Source of the DNA: Verrucomicrobiales bacterium
GTDB taxonomy: Bacteria > Verrucomicrobiota > Verrucomicrobiia > Limisphaerales > UBA1100
Length of the DNA stretch: 9,162 nucleotides
Reading direction: 5' to 3'
NCBI GenBank assembly: GCA_011523245.1
Contig: WTHG01000409.1
Location: 1 to 9,162 of the forward strand
Shown here: positions 1 through 6,427 of the stretch, one piece after another
How the letters are laid out: each line of letters starts with the position of its first letter
Position numbering within the stretch: the stretch's first letter is position 1
Translations under genes and position numbers: made by a program
Notes under the pieces: generated by a model
Seen by the model: the letters and a program-made list of their open reading frames with translations, nothing else
Databases searched by the model: none
Told to the model about the DNA's origin: nothing

Positions 1-867
1 GAGTTAACCAACGGTAAGGCGCGGGTGATCTTGTGTCCCGCTGTGGGTGGACGTGTGTTGAAGTATTCTATAGGTGGCAAGAACGCGCTTTGGCTGGATT
101 CTACCCGTGCTGGTGATCGACGGGATGGAAGTGCTGGCCGGTTTGATATAGGTCCCGAAAGAATTTTGCCTAAGCGAGAGGCGTTGTTTCGTGGACCGTA
201 TCGAGGTGAGATCACCGGTGCGCGTACCGCGCGACTGACCAGTGGCAAGGACGCCTCCACTGGTTTCCAAATTGTGCGCGAGTTTGTTTTGGCCAAAGAC
301 ACGGCGCATTTAGTGTGTCGGCAAACGGTTATCAATATATCGAGAGAGACACGGCAGGTCTGTTACTGGGGGCGTGGATTTGCTCAGGGGCAGGGGATTT
401 GCATCGTGCCCTTGAGTGGTGTTAGCCGGATGCCTAAAGAGTACGTGCTATATCAGGATCATTTGTTGATCGACTTTGCCCCAGATGATCCGGCTATCAC
501 GCGTCAGGGAAATTATCTGGTAATCGATCGGCCACCGTTAAAACCCAAACTGGGCTTTGACAGTATGGCGGGCTGGATGGCTTACCTGTCGCGTAACGAT
601 CTATTGTTCGTGAAACGATGGCCAACATTCCCGGATCGGGTCTATGGCGAGATGGCCTCACTTACTCTGTCCATTTGGTATCCATCCGAGCGTCCGATGT
701 GCGAGCTAGAGCCTATCGGGCCACGGGAAATTCTAAAACCGGGTGGGCGGGCAACCTTTACCGAAGAGTGGTTTTTAGCCCCACGAAAATATCCGAAGAC
801 CAGTGCCGAATTGGATGTATCCACCGTAGCGCGGCAATCGCATGAGTTGATGAAAGGTAACCGATGA
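1..867 (+). CDS. DUF4380 / galactose-mutarotase-like protein, 5'-truncated
   Basis: The reading frame is open from the first base of the window, so the true start lies upstream. The GTG at 25 is probably an internal valine, because residues before it (ELTNGKAR) already fit the fold. 288 residues are visible. The opening stretch, with LTNG followed by VGGRVLKYSIGGKNALW, resembles the first strands of DUF4380 proteins, which belong to the galactose mutarotase / glycoside-hydrolase carbohydrate-binding superfamily. Further all-beta segments follow, with a WGRGFAQGQG stretch near residue 125 and a C-terminal EEWFLAPRKYP strand. No catalytic residues can be assigned with confidence. Its TGA overlaps the next gene's ATG as ATGA at 864-867, so it heads a translationally coupled operon. 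A role in binding or epimerising a sugar is inferred from the fold only. Whether a signal peptide exists cannot be seen. Other beta-sandwich carbohydrate-binding proteins are the main alternative. Confidence 0.6.
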   Translation, partial: ELTNGKARVILCPAVGGRVLKYSIGGKNALWLDSTRAGDRRDGSAGRFDIGPERILPKREALFRGPYRGEITGARTARLTSGKDASTGFQIVREFVLAKDTAHLVCRQTVINISRETRQVCYWGRGFAQGQGICIVPLSGVSRMPKEYVLYQDHLLIDFAPDDPAITRQGNYLVIDRPPLKPKLGFDSMAGWMAYLSRNDLLFVKRWPTFPDRVYGEMASLTLSIWYPSERPMCELEPIGPREILKPGGRATFTEEWFLAPRKYPKTSAELDVSTVARQSHELMKGNR

Positions 868-2012
868 ACGAATCAGCGACCGTTCTTGCCGGCGTGCCGG
901 CGGTGAACATGACTTTGTTTCATCGCATCCAATTTTCCGTGGGGGATTCGGCGTTCTTCGCCGAGCTGCCGGATGGCGAGACGGTGCTGTTGGTGCGGGA
1001 TATAGAGATGGACCGCGCCAAGCGTTTGGCCAAGGCCGATCGCATCGGCTGTGCGGCGGACTATACGCCCGAAGGCGGGCTGGACGGCGATCGCGACACG
1101 GCACTGGCGCAGGCGGGCGCAGAATGTTTGCGCCAGGCGGGAGTTTCACAGGTACGCGTGGAACGCACCTTACCGTTTCTTTTTGCCCATCAACTCCAAC
1201 TGGCGGGTATTGCATTGGCGTATGATGGAGACTACGGCGTATCGCAGCGCCGGGTGAAAACCGATGAGGAACTCGAACACCTGCGCGCGGTGCAGAAGAT
1301 CACCGAGGACACCATGGCGATGGCGTGCTCGCTGATCGGACGCTCGCCGGCCGATGCGGAAGGCGTGCTGCAGCACGAAGGCGCGGCGCTGACGTCTGAG
1401 CGCGTGCGGCAGTTGATCAGTCGTTTTGTTTTGGATCATGATTGCACTACGTTGCATGACTCGATCGTGGTGACCGTGCCGCACGTGGCCGATTGTCATC
1501 ACTTCGGCACGGGGCCGTTGCGTAAGGATTTACCGGTGATCGTTGATATTTTTCCGACGCATAATCACACACACTACTGCGGCGACTGCACGCGCACGGT
1601 GGTGAACGGGGATGTATCGGATATAGTGCGTGACATGCACGCCTGCGTGGTTCGTGCAAATGCCGCCGGCTGCGCGGCGCTGCAGCCGGGCACCACCGGA
1701 CAGGCCGTGCACGAGGCGGTGGCGGCAGTGATCCGCGAGGGTGGTTACTCCATGGGCGCGCCGACCTCGGAGAAGGATGAGGAATGGATTGGCATGCGCC
1801 ACGGCACGGGGCACGGAATCGGGCTGGATGTGCATGAGCCGATTCTGCTGGCTACTGGTGGCGGCGAGATTCTGGAGCGCGAAGTATTCACCGTGGAGCC
1901 GGGGCTGTACTCGGCCATCCACGGCGGGGTTCGGGTGGAGGACATGGTGGCGGTGACAGCCACCGGTCATGAGAATTTTAACCAGCTTCATTCAGGGCTG
2001 GATTGGAAGTGA
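864..2012 (+). CDS. M24 family metallopeptidase (Xaa-Pro aminopeptidase-like)
   Basis: This 382-residue protein has the two-domain layout of aminopeptidase P/creatinase relatives: an N-terminal creatinase-like domain (about 1-130) and a C-terminal pita-bread catalytic domain (about 135-380). All five expected dinuclear metal ligands are visible: D228 (VIVDIF), D241 (CGDCTRT), H317 (HGTGHGIG), E345 (FTVEPGLY) and E359 (GGVRVED). H324 in DVHEP and H213 in CHHFGTG match the substrate-side histidines of the family. The first ligand motif reads D-I-F instead of the more usual D-x-G. There is no signal peptide, so a cytoplasmic enzyme that removes the N-terminal residue before proline, or cleaves a related dipeptide, is likely. 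The ATG at 864 overlaps the preceding stop and has AAAGG seven bases upstream. The start 4 nt before the neighbour's end and the 4-nt gap downstream place it inside an operon. Substrate specificity (prolidase versus aminopeptidase) is not decidable here. Confidence 0.88.
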   Translation: MNESATVLAGVPAVNMTLFHRIQFSVGDSAFFAELPDGETVLLVRDIEMDRAKRLAKADRIGCAADYTPEGGLDGDRDTALAQAGAECLRQAGVSQVRVERTLPFLFAHQLQLAGIALAYDGDYGVSQRRVKTDEELEHLRAVQKITEDTMAMACSLIGRSPADAEGVLQHEGAALTSERVRQLISRFVLDHDCTTLHDSIVVTVPHVADCHHFGTGPLRKDLPVIVDIFPTHNHTHYCGDCTRTVVNGDVSDIVRDMHACVVRANAAGCAALQPGTTGQAVHEAVAAVIREGGYSMGAPTSEKDEEWIGMRHGTGHGIGLDVHEPILLATGGGEILEREVFTVEPGLYSAIHGGVRVEDMVAVTATGHENFNQLHSGLDWK

Positions 2013-2016
2013 GTTT

Positions 2017-2730
2017 ATGAACATGAAAAATCTAATGAGCGGAATGGCCGCGCTGGCGTTTTTGCTGGTGGCGGGAAATTTGAAAGCCGAGAAGGCGAAA
2101 CATCTCTTTATCTTGTCCGGTCAATCGAACATGCAGGGTCATCGTCCGCAGGAGGCGTTTACGCCGGCGGTAGAGAAGGCGCTGGGCAGGGGTAATGTGA
2201 TCGTGGTGCAGGACGCACTCGGTGGGCAACCGATTCAGCGATGGTTTAAGGGCTGGAAATCGCCAGCGGGAGAAAAACCCAAAACGACCGGGGATTTGTA
2301 CGACCGCCTAATGAGCAAAGTGAATTCGGAAATTAAAGGTGAAAAGTTAAAGACTGTGACCTTTATTTGGATGCAGGGCGAACGGGATGCCAAGATGCTG
2401 TGGGGTCCGGTATATGAAGCCAGCCTGCTAGGGTTGCACGCCCAGCTCAGTGCTGATCTCAAACGGACCGATATCGGTTTTGTCATTGGCCGACTCAGTG
2501 ATTTTGATTTAGGAAACAAGCAGTACCCGCACTGGACCATGGTTCGCGAAGCTCAGGTAAAAGTTGCCGCCTCCAGTTCGCGTTTCGTCTGGGTGGATAC
2601 CGATGATCTGAATGACGGCAAGAATCGACGTGGAAAAGAAATTAAGGATGATCTCCATTACTCGGCTGAGGGATACAAAACACTGGGTAAACGATTTGCT
2701 GAGAGCGCACTTAAATTGATCACAAAATGA
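2017..2730 (+). CDS. Exported SGNH-type hydrolase, sialate O-acetylesterase-like
   Basis: The 237-residue protein carries the hallmarks of the carbohydrate-esterase family that includes sialate O-acetylesterases (SASA/DUF303). These are GQSNM with nucleophile Ser37, WMQGERD (residues 118-124, the block usually written W-x-Q-G-E-x-D) and a C-terminal D211-D-L-H214 pair that completes the catalytic triad. An N-terminal signal peptide (MNMKNLMSGMAALAFLLVAG, with LKA before the likely cleavage at about residue 24) predicts export. I chose ATG 2017 rather than 1969, because the earlier start overlaps the peptidase gene by 44 bp and adds 16 residues ahead of the signal peptide. GGAAG lies about seven bases before 2017. 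ATG 2023 is equally able to give the signal peptide. Family members remove acetyl esters from sugars. The exact ester here is unknown; sialic acid is only one option. It overlaps the next gene by ATGA. Confidence 0.85.
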   Translation: MNMKNLMSGMAALAFLLVAGNLKAEKAKHLFILSGQSNMQGHRPQEAFTPAVEKALGRGNVIVVQDALGGQPIQRWFKGWKSPAGEKPKTTGDLYDRLMSKVNSEIKGEKLKTVTFIWMQGERDAKMLWGPVYEASLLGLHAQLSADLKRTDIGFVIGRLSDFDLGNKQYPHWTMVREAQVKVAASSSRFVWVDTDDLNDGKNRRGKEIKDDLHYSAEGYKTLGKRFAESALKLITK

Positions 2731-4178
2731 AGTTCATGAAAGTTTGGTTGTTGATAGGGATGGGGTTTGGCGTAGTCACTGCGCCGGCTGCCGAGTTATT
2801 CGACATGGCCGCCATTCGTGATGCCTCTACGCTCGACGTAAAGGTGTTGGAGGATTGGTATCCTGTTCGTGGTGAAGTAATGACCCGACAGAAGCTTATT
2901 ACCATTCGTGTGGGCGAACTGGTTCCGGGGAAGGAATACCGATTGCCTGTACGGTTGATTGTGCCACAAGACCGCAAGGCCAAGGGCTTTCACCTTACCG
3001 GCGGTCATCAGCTGCGCAATATGCAGAATGATTTTCCACCACGCGGATTGGATGCGGAGCTATTGCGGGGAGGAGTAGGGTTGGTATTCACCGTGGTGCA
3101 AGTCTTACCAGCATCAGGTCAGGCAGAACTTGGACGTATGGCTGAGCGACGGTTTATTGAGACCTTAAACCCAAAATATTCCATCCAATACTGGGGCTGG
3201 CCCGCGGCTTTGATGCGTGCAACTACTGCTGCTTATGCCGAGAAGGATCATTTCGAGAAAGGCAAGGTCGCCATGTCGGGTGGTTCGAAGAACGGAGCCT
3301 CACCTTCAGTGGCCTTGTTGCAGGATGACCGGCTAACGGCATTACACGCGTCGGTCTCACCCATCTGGCCCTCACCACTTCGACTTTGTGATGAAAAAGC
3401 GTGGGCTGATTTGAGGAAAGCAAATGAGCGATATGCGGCGCGGCTACGTAATCAGGGAAAGCGGGTTGATGAACGCCGAATCTTCAATCATGTCTTTCTC
3501 GGGGGAACCTTTGGCCCGGTTTACAATCGGGACGCACTTGAGGTGGGACACAAATGGAGTGATCTGCAGCGATTGGCAAAAGCGATGTCTCCGGAAGTCT
3601 TTGTGGGGCCGAAATTGGCTGAATTAAAAAAGCGCGGGGCAGAGGTATTGTTTCACCCTGGCACCCATGATTTTGTGGCGTTCGATCTGAATTGGGGGGG
3701 CAAACATTATCCGGAGGTGCCAATCTATCTGCGTGCCAATTCCGGCCATGGGATTAAGGGGCCGCATCCGGCTGCTGAACGAGGTGAGCAGAATAAGGCG
3801 GCTTTCCTTCTACGCCATTTTTTTGGGGGAGAAGGTTTATTGCCTCCGCCACGGGTGGTGAGCCGGACTAACGAGGATAGGGTAAAGATCAAAGTAATTT
3901 TTCCTGAGGGCGTTAAAGCACAGAGCGGACAAATTTGGTGGATGCATGACCGTGGGCCTGATGGCAGTGCGGCTTTTTTGGGAGATCTTTTCCCGGAAGG
4001 TCAGTCCGCACCCATGAAATATCAGGAAGAAGATAATTCATGGAATTTCACATTACCTCGAGAAAAGGGTAAACAACATATCGATTTCTTTAGTAATCAC
4101 CGCAAAACCATTCTACGTGGGGGGCGAACCTATAACACTTATATCTCAAGCCCTTACACGAGAATTCCGCTTCAGTGA
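2727..4178 (+). CDS. Exported alpha/beta-hydrolase, PhoPQ-activated pathogenicity-related (PqaA)-like
   Basis: This 483-residue protein begins with a signal peptide (hydrophobic residues 6-20, likely cleavage after APAA22). The centre contains MSGGSKNGASPSVALLQDDR, with Ser187 as probable nucleophile. The G-x-S-K arrangement, followed by a short helix and a D-D/P-R step, recalls the GASKRGW elbow of PqaA-type hydrolases and differs from the ordinary GxSxG elbow. Asp315 (GTHDFV) and His341 (NSGHGIKGPH) lie in order and at suitable distance for the rest of the triad. The last 100 residues (about 378-480) are beta-rich and resemble an accessory domain. No experimentally defined substrate can be read from the sequence; an esterase acting on a plant or algal polymer is possible given the upstream acetylesterase. 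It is the last gene of the operon, its ATG overlapping the previous TGA, and no Shine-Dalgarno is seen, consistent with coupled translation. Glucuronoyl-esterase-like enzymes are an alternative. Confidence 0.65.
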   Translation: MKFMKVWLLIGMGFGVVTAPAAELFDMAAIRDASTLDVKVLEDWYPVRGEVMTRQKLITIRVGELVPGKEYRLPVRLIVPQDRKAKGFHLTGGHQLRNMQNDFPPRGLDAELLRGGVGLVFTVVQVLPASGQAELGRMAERRFIETLNPKYSIQYWGWPAALMRATTAAYAEKDHFEKGKVAMSGGSKNGASPSVALLQDDRLTALHASVSPIWPSPLRLCDEKAWADLRKANERYAARLRNQGKRVDERRIFNHVFLGGTFGPVYNRDALEVGHKWSDLQRLAKAMSPEVFVGPKLAELKKRGAEVLFHPGTHDFVAFDLNWGGKHYPEVPIYLRANSGHGIKGPHPAAERGEQNKAAFLLRHFFGGEGLLPPPRVVSRTNEDRVKIKVIFPEGVKAQSGQIWWMHDRGPDGSAAFLGDLFPEGQSAPMKYQEEDNSWNFTLPREKGKQHIDFFSNHRKTILRGGRTYNTYISSPYTRIPLQ

Positions 4179-4184
4179 ACTACA

Positions 4185-4280
4185 ATGTGTTTTGGGAATC
4201 CGAACCTAACGAACATCGAATCTCCCTTATCTGACGAAATACGGCTATCACACTCATCTCCCGGAAAACCCTGAGAGACT
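4185..4280. repeat. Structured repeat copy 1 (tRNA-like), degenerate
   Basis: This copy starts six bases after the hydrolase stop codon. It matches the stretch at 5187-5280: the first 34 bases differ at about three positions (one extra C and two substitutions), a 17-base middle part is diverged, and GCTATCA-C/T-ACTCA is conserved after it. Three potential hairpins occupy equivalent positions in both copies. The T-arm-like hairpin (4192-4196 with 4205-4209) has an eight-base loop because of the extra C and a G-T pair. The middle hairpin pairs 4225-4230 with 4239-4244, with one mismatch. The third is weaker (4256-4259 with 4273-4276, plus an inner GG/CC). RNA strand and function are not known. 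Confidence 0.6.
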
Positions 4281-4341
4281 AAATCCTCTGTACTTCTCTA
4301 AACCAGTAGGAGAGAATTTTTTAATTACCGTCTAACAAGAA

Positions 4342-5112
4342 ATGCAAAATTTTCTATTATTACTATTCATAGCAATGCTCGGAGGGTGTTGCACCCCGGC
4401 AGTGCAGCTCAAGGATCACGAAGGGGCTACAGCAGATAAGCGAACACTCATTGCTGAGCCATTGATTGAGCGAGGGCCTCAGGCGAGCGTATTAGGAGGG
4501 CTGGAGCCAGATGAAGAAATCCTGAGACTGATCGAACTGTATGATGCAGGTTGGAAACATGAATTCAAAAGACAAAAGGAGGCAAGGGAAAAACTTCTCG
4601 GTTTGCCTAAGGAAAAAGTCCGAGAACAACTTCTTCTTATTCTTGAGAGTGATGATCTATTGATTTGGAAGCACTATCACTTCAACCCTTCCAACGGGTC
4701 CTCCAGCAAAAATGTGTACCAGACTGTGCTCAACCTTTTACTCGACAGATACGGTACTAAAAAAGATTCCGCACCAATCCAGAAATTTCTCTCCCGCCTA
4801 CTGGAACGTGACACCGAACATTACATGTTTTTCACCCCGGAAAAGTGTTGTGAGTTTCTGGGCAAATTCCCTGAAGACTCATCCATTCCTGTCCTCGTCA
4901 AGGCCTTGGATCATCCGGGTGAGTATCCTCTATGGTTCGGAAAGAAACTGATCTCAAACCGAAGCATAAGAGGTGAAGCATTACATGCCTTGGAGTTAAT
5001 CGCGGGCGATGAGGTATCATCTTACGAGGTAAAAGAAAAAACAGCATTGACTGTCGAGCCCAAAGACATATGGATCAAAGAAGCAAAGCAATGGTTCTCA
5101 AAGACTCAGTGA
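4342..5112 (+). CDS. Lipoprotein of unknown function, weakly HEAT-like
   Basis: The 256-residue product starts with a short hydrophobic segment ending in the lipobox L13-G-G-C16, so lipidation at Cys16 and anchoring in a membrane are expected. The n-region contains no Lys or Arg, which is unusual for a lipoprotein signal. Residue +2 is Cys, not Asp, so by the E. coli rule it would go to the outer membrane. The mature part is helical. Residues about 55-105 and 125-155 are charged amphipathic helices, and 163-222 (PEDSSIPVLVKALDHP, then IRGEALHALELIAG) has the paired-helix look of HEAT repeats. I do not recognise a catalytic motif. The start at 4342 is fixed by an in-frame TAA at 4333-4335. No Shine-Dalgarno is near it; a GGAGAG about 27 bases upstream is too distant. 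The gene sits between the two structured repeats and is more AT-rich than the operon before it. Confidence 0.7.
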   Translation: MQNFLLLLFIAMLGGCCTPAVQLKDHEGATADKRTLIAEPLIERGPQASVLGGLEPDEEILRLIELYDAGWKHEFKRQKEAREKLLGLPKEKVREQLLLILESDDLLIWKHYHFNPSNGSSSKNVYQTVLNLLLDRYGTKKDSAPIQKFLSRLLERDTEHYMFFTPEKCCEFLGKFPEDSSIPVLVKALDHPGEYPLWFGKKLISNRSIRGEALHALELIAGDEVSSYEVKEKTALTVEPKDIWIKEAKQWFSKTQ

Positions 5113-5142
5113 GCCACCTCTGAACCCAATGAGAAAAATCCC

Positions 5143-5175
5143 CCATACTCAAAGATTCCAATTGGGATAGTATGG
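5143..5175. terminator. Bulged hairpin between convergent genes, possible terminator
   Basis: CCATACT (5143-5149) is perfectly complementary to AGTATGG (5169-5175). Inside it, ATTCC (5155-5159) pairs with GGGAT (5164-5168) around an AATT loop, leaving CAAAG (5150-5154) as a one-sided bulge. This gives 12 pairs in total, one of them G-T. On the minus strand the hairpin is followed by GGGGATTTTT, so a T-tract exists but not directly at the stem. It lies 30 bases after the plus-strand lipoprotein stop and about 105 bases after the minus-strand isomerase stop. It may end one or both transcripts. Confidence 0.4.
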
Positions 5176-5186
5176 AAAAGAGTAGG

Positions 5187-5280
5187 ATGTGTTTTGGGAA
5201 TCGAACCCAACGAACATCAAACCCCCCGTTTTTTGTTGGAAACTGCTATCATACTCAACTGTCTGAAAAGCTCAGAACCC
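5187..5280. repeat. Structured repeat copy 2 with T-arm-like hairpin
   Basis: This is the partner of the repeat at 4185-4280, in the same orientation. Read on the minus strand, 5194-5210 gives TTGGG-TTCGATT-CCCAA, a perfect five-pair stem with a seven-base loop that fits the tRNA T-loop pattern TTCRANY. A second stem pairs 5228-5231 with 5240-5243 around an eight-base loop, and a third pairs 5262-5266 with 5272-5276. No complete tRNA can be built. The seven bases that would form the 3' acceptor strand (AACACAT) have no complement at the expected 5' place, no CCA is encoded, and the middle loop is eight bases. It ends exactly at the stop codon of the minus-strand isomerase gene. Confidence 0.6.
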
Positions 5281-6159
5281 CTATAGCATCCCTAAATATT
5301 TGATGCTCTGCTGTATGCTCTTGATCGCATCAGGCGAATGATCTTGTTCAACATGGCAGTGAGCCACCTCGGCTTTTTCCGCGGCTTGAATAATTGGCTC
5401 CATGTCGATTATACCACTGCCCAGTTCCTTGAAGGCATCATTGGGAATGCCACCATAATTTGGGAGATTGATTCCGCTTTTAAGATCTTTCAAATGCAGC
5501 TGTGATACGCGTCCTTTAAGTTTTTTGATTAACTCGACCGGATTTTTCCCGCCGACAACCACCCAAAATACATCCAGTTCAAACTTCATGACCTGGTCAA
5601 ACTCTTTGACGAAGATGTCATAGCCAGATTTATTACCCTCTAATGGTTGAAATTCAAACGCGTGATTGTGATAAGCTAACTGGATACCATGGTTCTTGGC
5701 CTGAGCTGCAGCTTTATTGCAATTATCTGCCAGGCGTTTGTAATCATCGAGTGTTTTGCGGTTGCGACCGTGGACATAAGGAATAACCAAATGACTAAGC
5801 CCTGCGGCTTTAGCTTGATCTAAAATGGCAACAAACGGGGTAACGCCTTTTTTCTCTGGTTCCGTCACTGATTCCCAATTGAAATGGGAGGAATTTACGG
5901 CAAGCCCAAGATCCTTTGAGATTTTGATCATCTCCTTGGCATTCGGAAATCCAAAAGATTCGACCTGCTTATAACCTGCTTGGGCTACAATCTTTAGAGT
6001 TCCGTTGAGGTCTACTTTGAGTTGGTTGCGAAGTGTATAAAGTTGTATGCCGATCTCCTTGCGGTACCGGTTATCCTTACCCAGTGCTAATGCCTGGAAT
6101 GCTGAGGATGATGCAAGGGAGGAAACGAGAGCGGTTTTTAGAAATTGTCTGCGTTGCAT
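5281..6159 (-). CDS. Tat-exported sugar phosphate isomerase/epimerase-like protein (xylose isomerase-like TIM barrel)
   Basis: The 292-residue protein opens with QRRQFLKTALVSSLASS, a twin-arginine motif (R3-R4-x-F-L-K) followed by a hydrophobic stretch, so folded export through Tat is predicted. The remainder is an AP-endonuclease-2/xylose-isomerase-like TIM barrel. Visible landmarks are GIQLYTLR (37-44), VESFGF (66-71), HFNW (92-95), YHNHAFEF (163-170), ELDVFW (194-199), LHLKD (221-225) and HVEQD (269-273). By comparison with sugar epimerases of this fold, E169, D196, H222 and E271 are the probable metal ligands. Sugar isomerisation, epimerisation or lyase activity is the family expectation, and the substrate is not deducible. 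Members with Tat signals are common in planctomycete- and verrucomicrobia-like genomes. The ATG at 6159 lacks a Shine-Dalgarno sequence. The gene converges on the lipoprotein at 4342 and stands alone. Confidence 0.85.
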   Translation of the reverse strand: MQRRQFLKTALVSSLASSSAFQALALGKDNRYRKEIGIQLYTLRNQLKVDLNGTLKIVAQAGYKQVESFGFPNAKEMIKISKDLGLAVNSSHFNWESVTEPEKKGVTPFVAILDQAKAAGLSHLVIPYVHGRNRKTLDDYKRLADNCNKAAAQAKNHGIQLAYHNHAFEFQPLEGNKSGYDIFVKEFDQVMKFELDVFWVVVGGKNPVELIKKLKGRVSQLHLKDLKSGINLPNYGGIPNDAFKELGSGIIDMEPIIQAAEKAEVAHCHVEQDHSPDAIKSIQQSIKYLGML

Positions 6160-6379
6160 AAGATTAAATTGTTGGTCGCCGCGAAAATACTCTTCTTGAA
6201 AAACTTGTACAGCCTACAGTCTCTAAATTGTTGCTTATATCCACGACTAATCCGCTGAACTTCTCTGAATCAAGATGACGGGGAACCTTAGGTTTGAACA
6301 TGTTCATTGATTCAATTGATAGTTCCCTGTTTTTATCGATTAACAGTGTTGATCCTCACCGGGCTATCTTTTAAGCAAC
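6160..6379. other. Non-coding AT-rich intergenic stretch with clustered palindromes
   Basis: This is the divergent upstream region of the isomerase (minus) and the YceK-like gene (plus), and no credible gene is seen. Between 6296 and 6319 three small symmetric elements follow one another: GAACATGTTC (6296-6305, perfect), ATTGA-T-TCAAT (6306-6316) and TCAATTGA (6312-6319). A TTGATA at 6316-6321 resembles a -35 box, but the position 17 bases further (ATTAAC) is a poor -10, so no promoter is claimed. The palindromes could be regulator sites, which the sequence alone cannot show. Confidence 0.4.
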
Positions 6380-6427
6380 ATGAATTGATCAGCCAAAAAA
6401 ATACTCGAGGCATCCCTGTTATGTGCT
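6380..6427 (+). other. Apparent signal-peptide coding remnant upstream of the YceK-like gene
   Basis: In the same frame as the following gene, the codons read ATG-AAT-TGA and then encode SAKKILEASLLCA. This joins LFFTSGC to form a typical lipoprotein signal peptide. Only the TGA at 6386-6388 separates it from an in-frame ATG at 6380. A run of seven A (6395-6401) also lies here, and loss of one A would join TTG 6385 to the downstream frame. Either a nonsense change, a frameshift, or an unusual start codon (ATA 6401 or CTG 6416) would explain it. Confidence 0.45.

Noticed and set aside
1530..1991. Antisense open frame of 153 codons inside the M24 gene
   Set aside because: It lies opposite the metal-ligand motifs of a clear peptidase and shows no domain or signal of its own.
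5187..5280. A functional tRNA gene on the minus strand
   Set aside because: The T-arm is perfect, but no 5' acceptor strand complements AACACAT, the middle loop has eight bases, and no D-stem closes. It is reported as a tRNA-like repeat only.
4185..5280. CRISPR array or toxin-antitoxin/defence island
   Set aside because: Only two diverged repeat copies about 1 kb apart are present, with no spacer pattern and no Cas, nuclease or antitoxin-like gene nearby.
6296..6305. LexA/SOS box at GAACATGTTC
   Set aside because: The half-sites are separated by two bases. The Gram-positive box needs GAAC-N4-GTTC, and the verrucomicrobial motif, as I recall it, is TGTTC-N4-GAACA, so neither fits.
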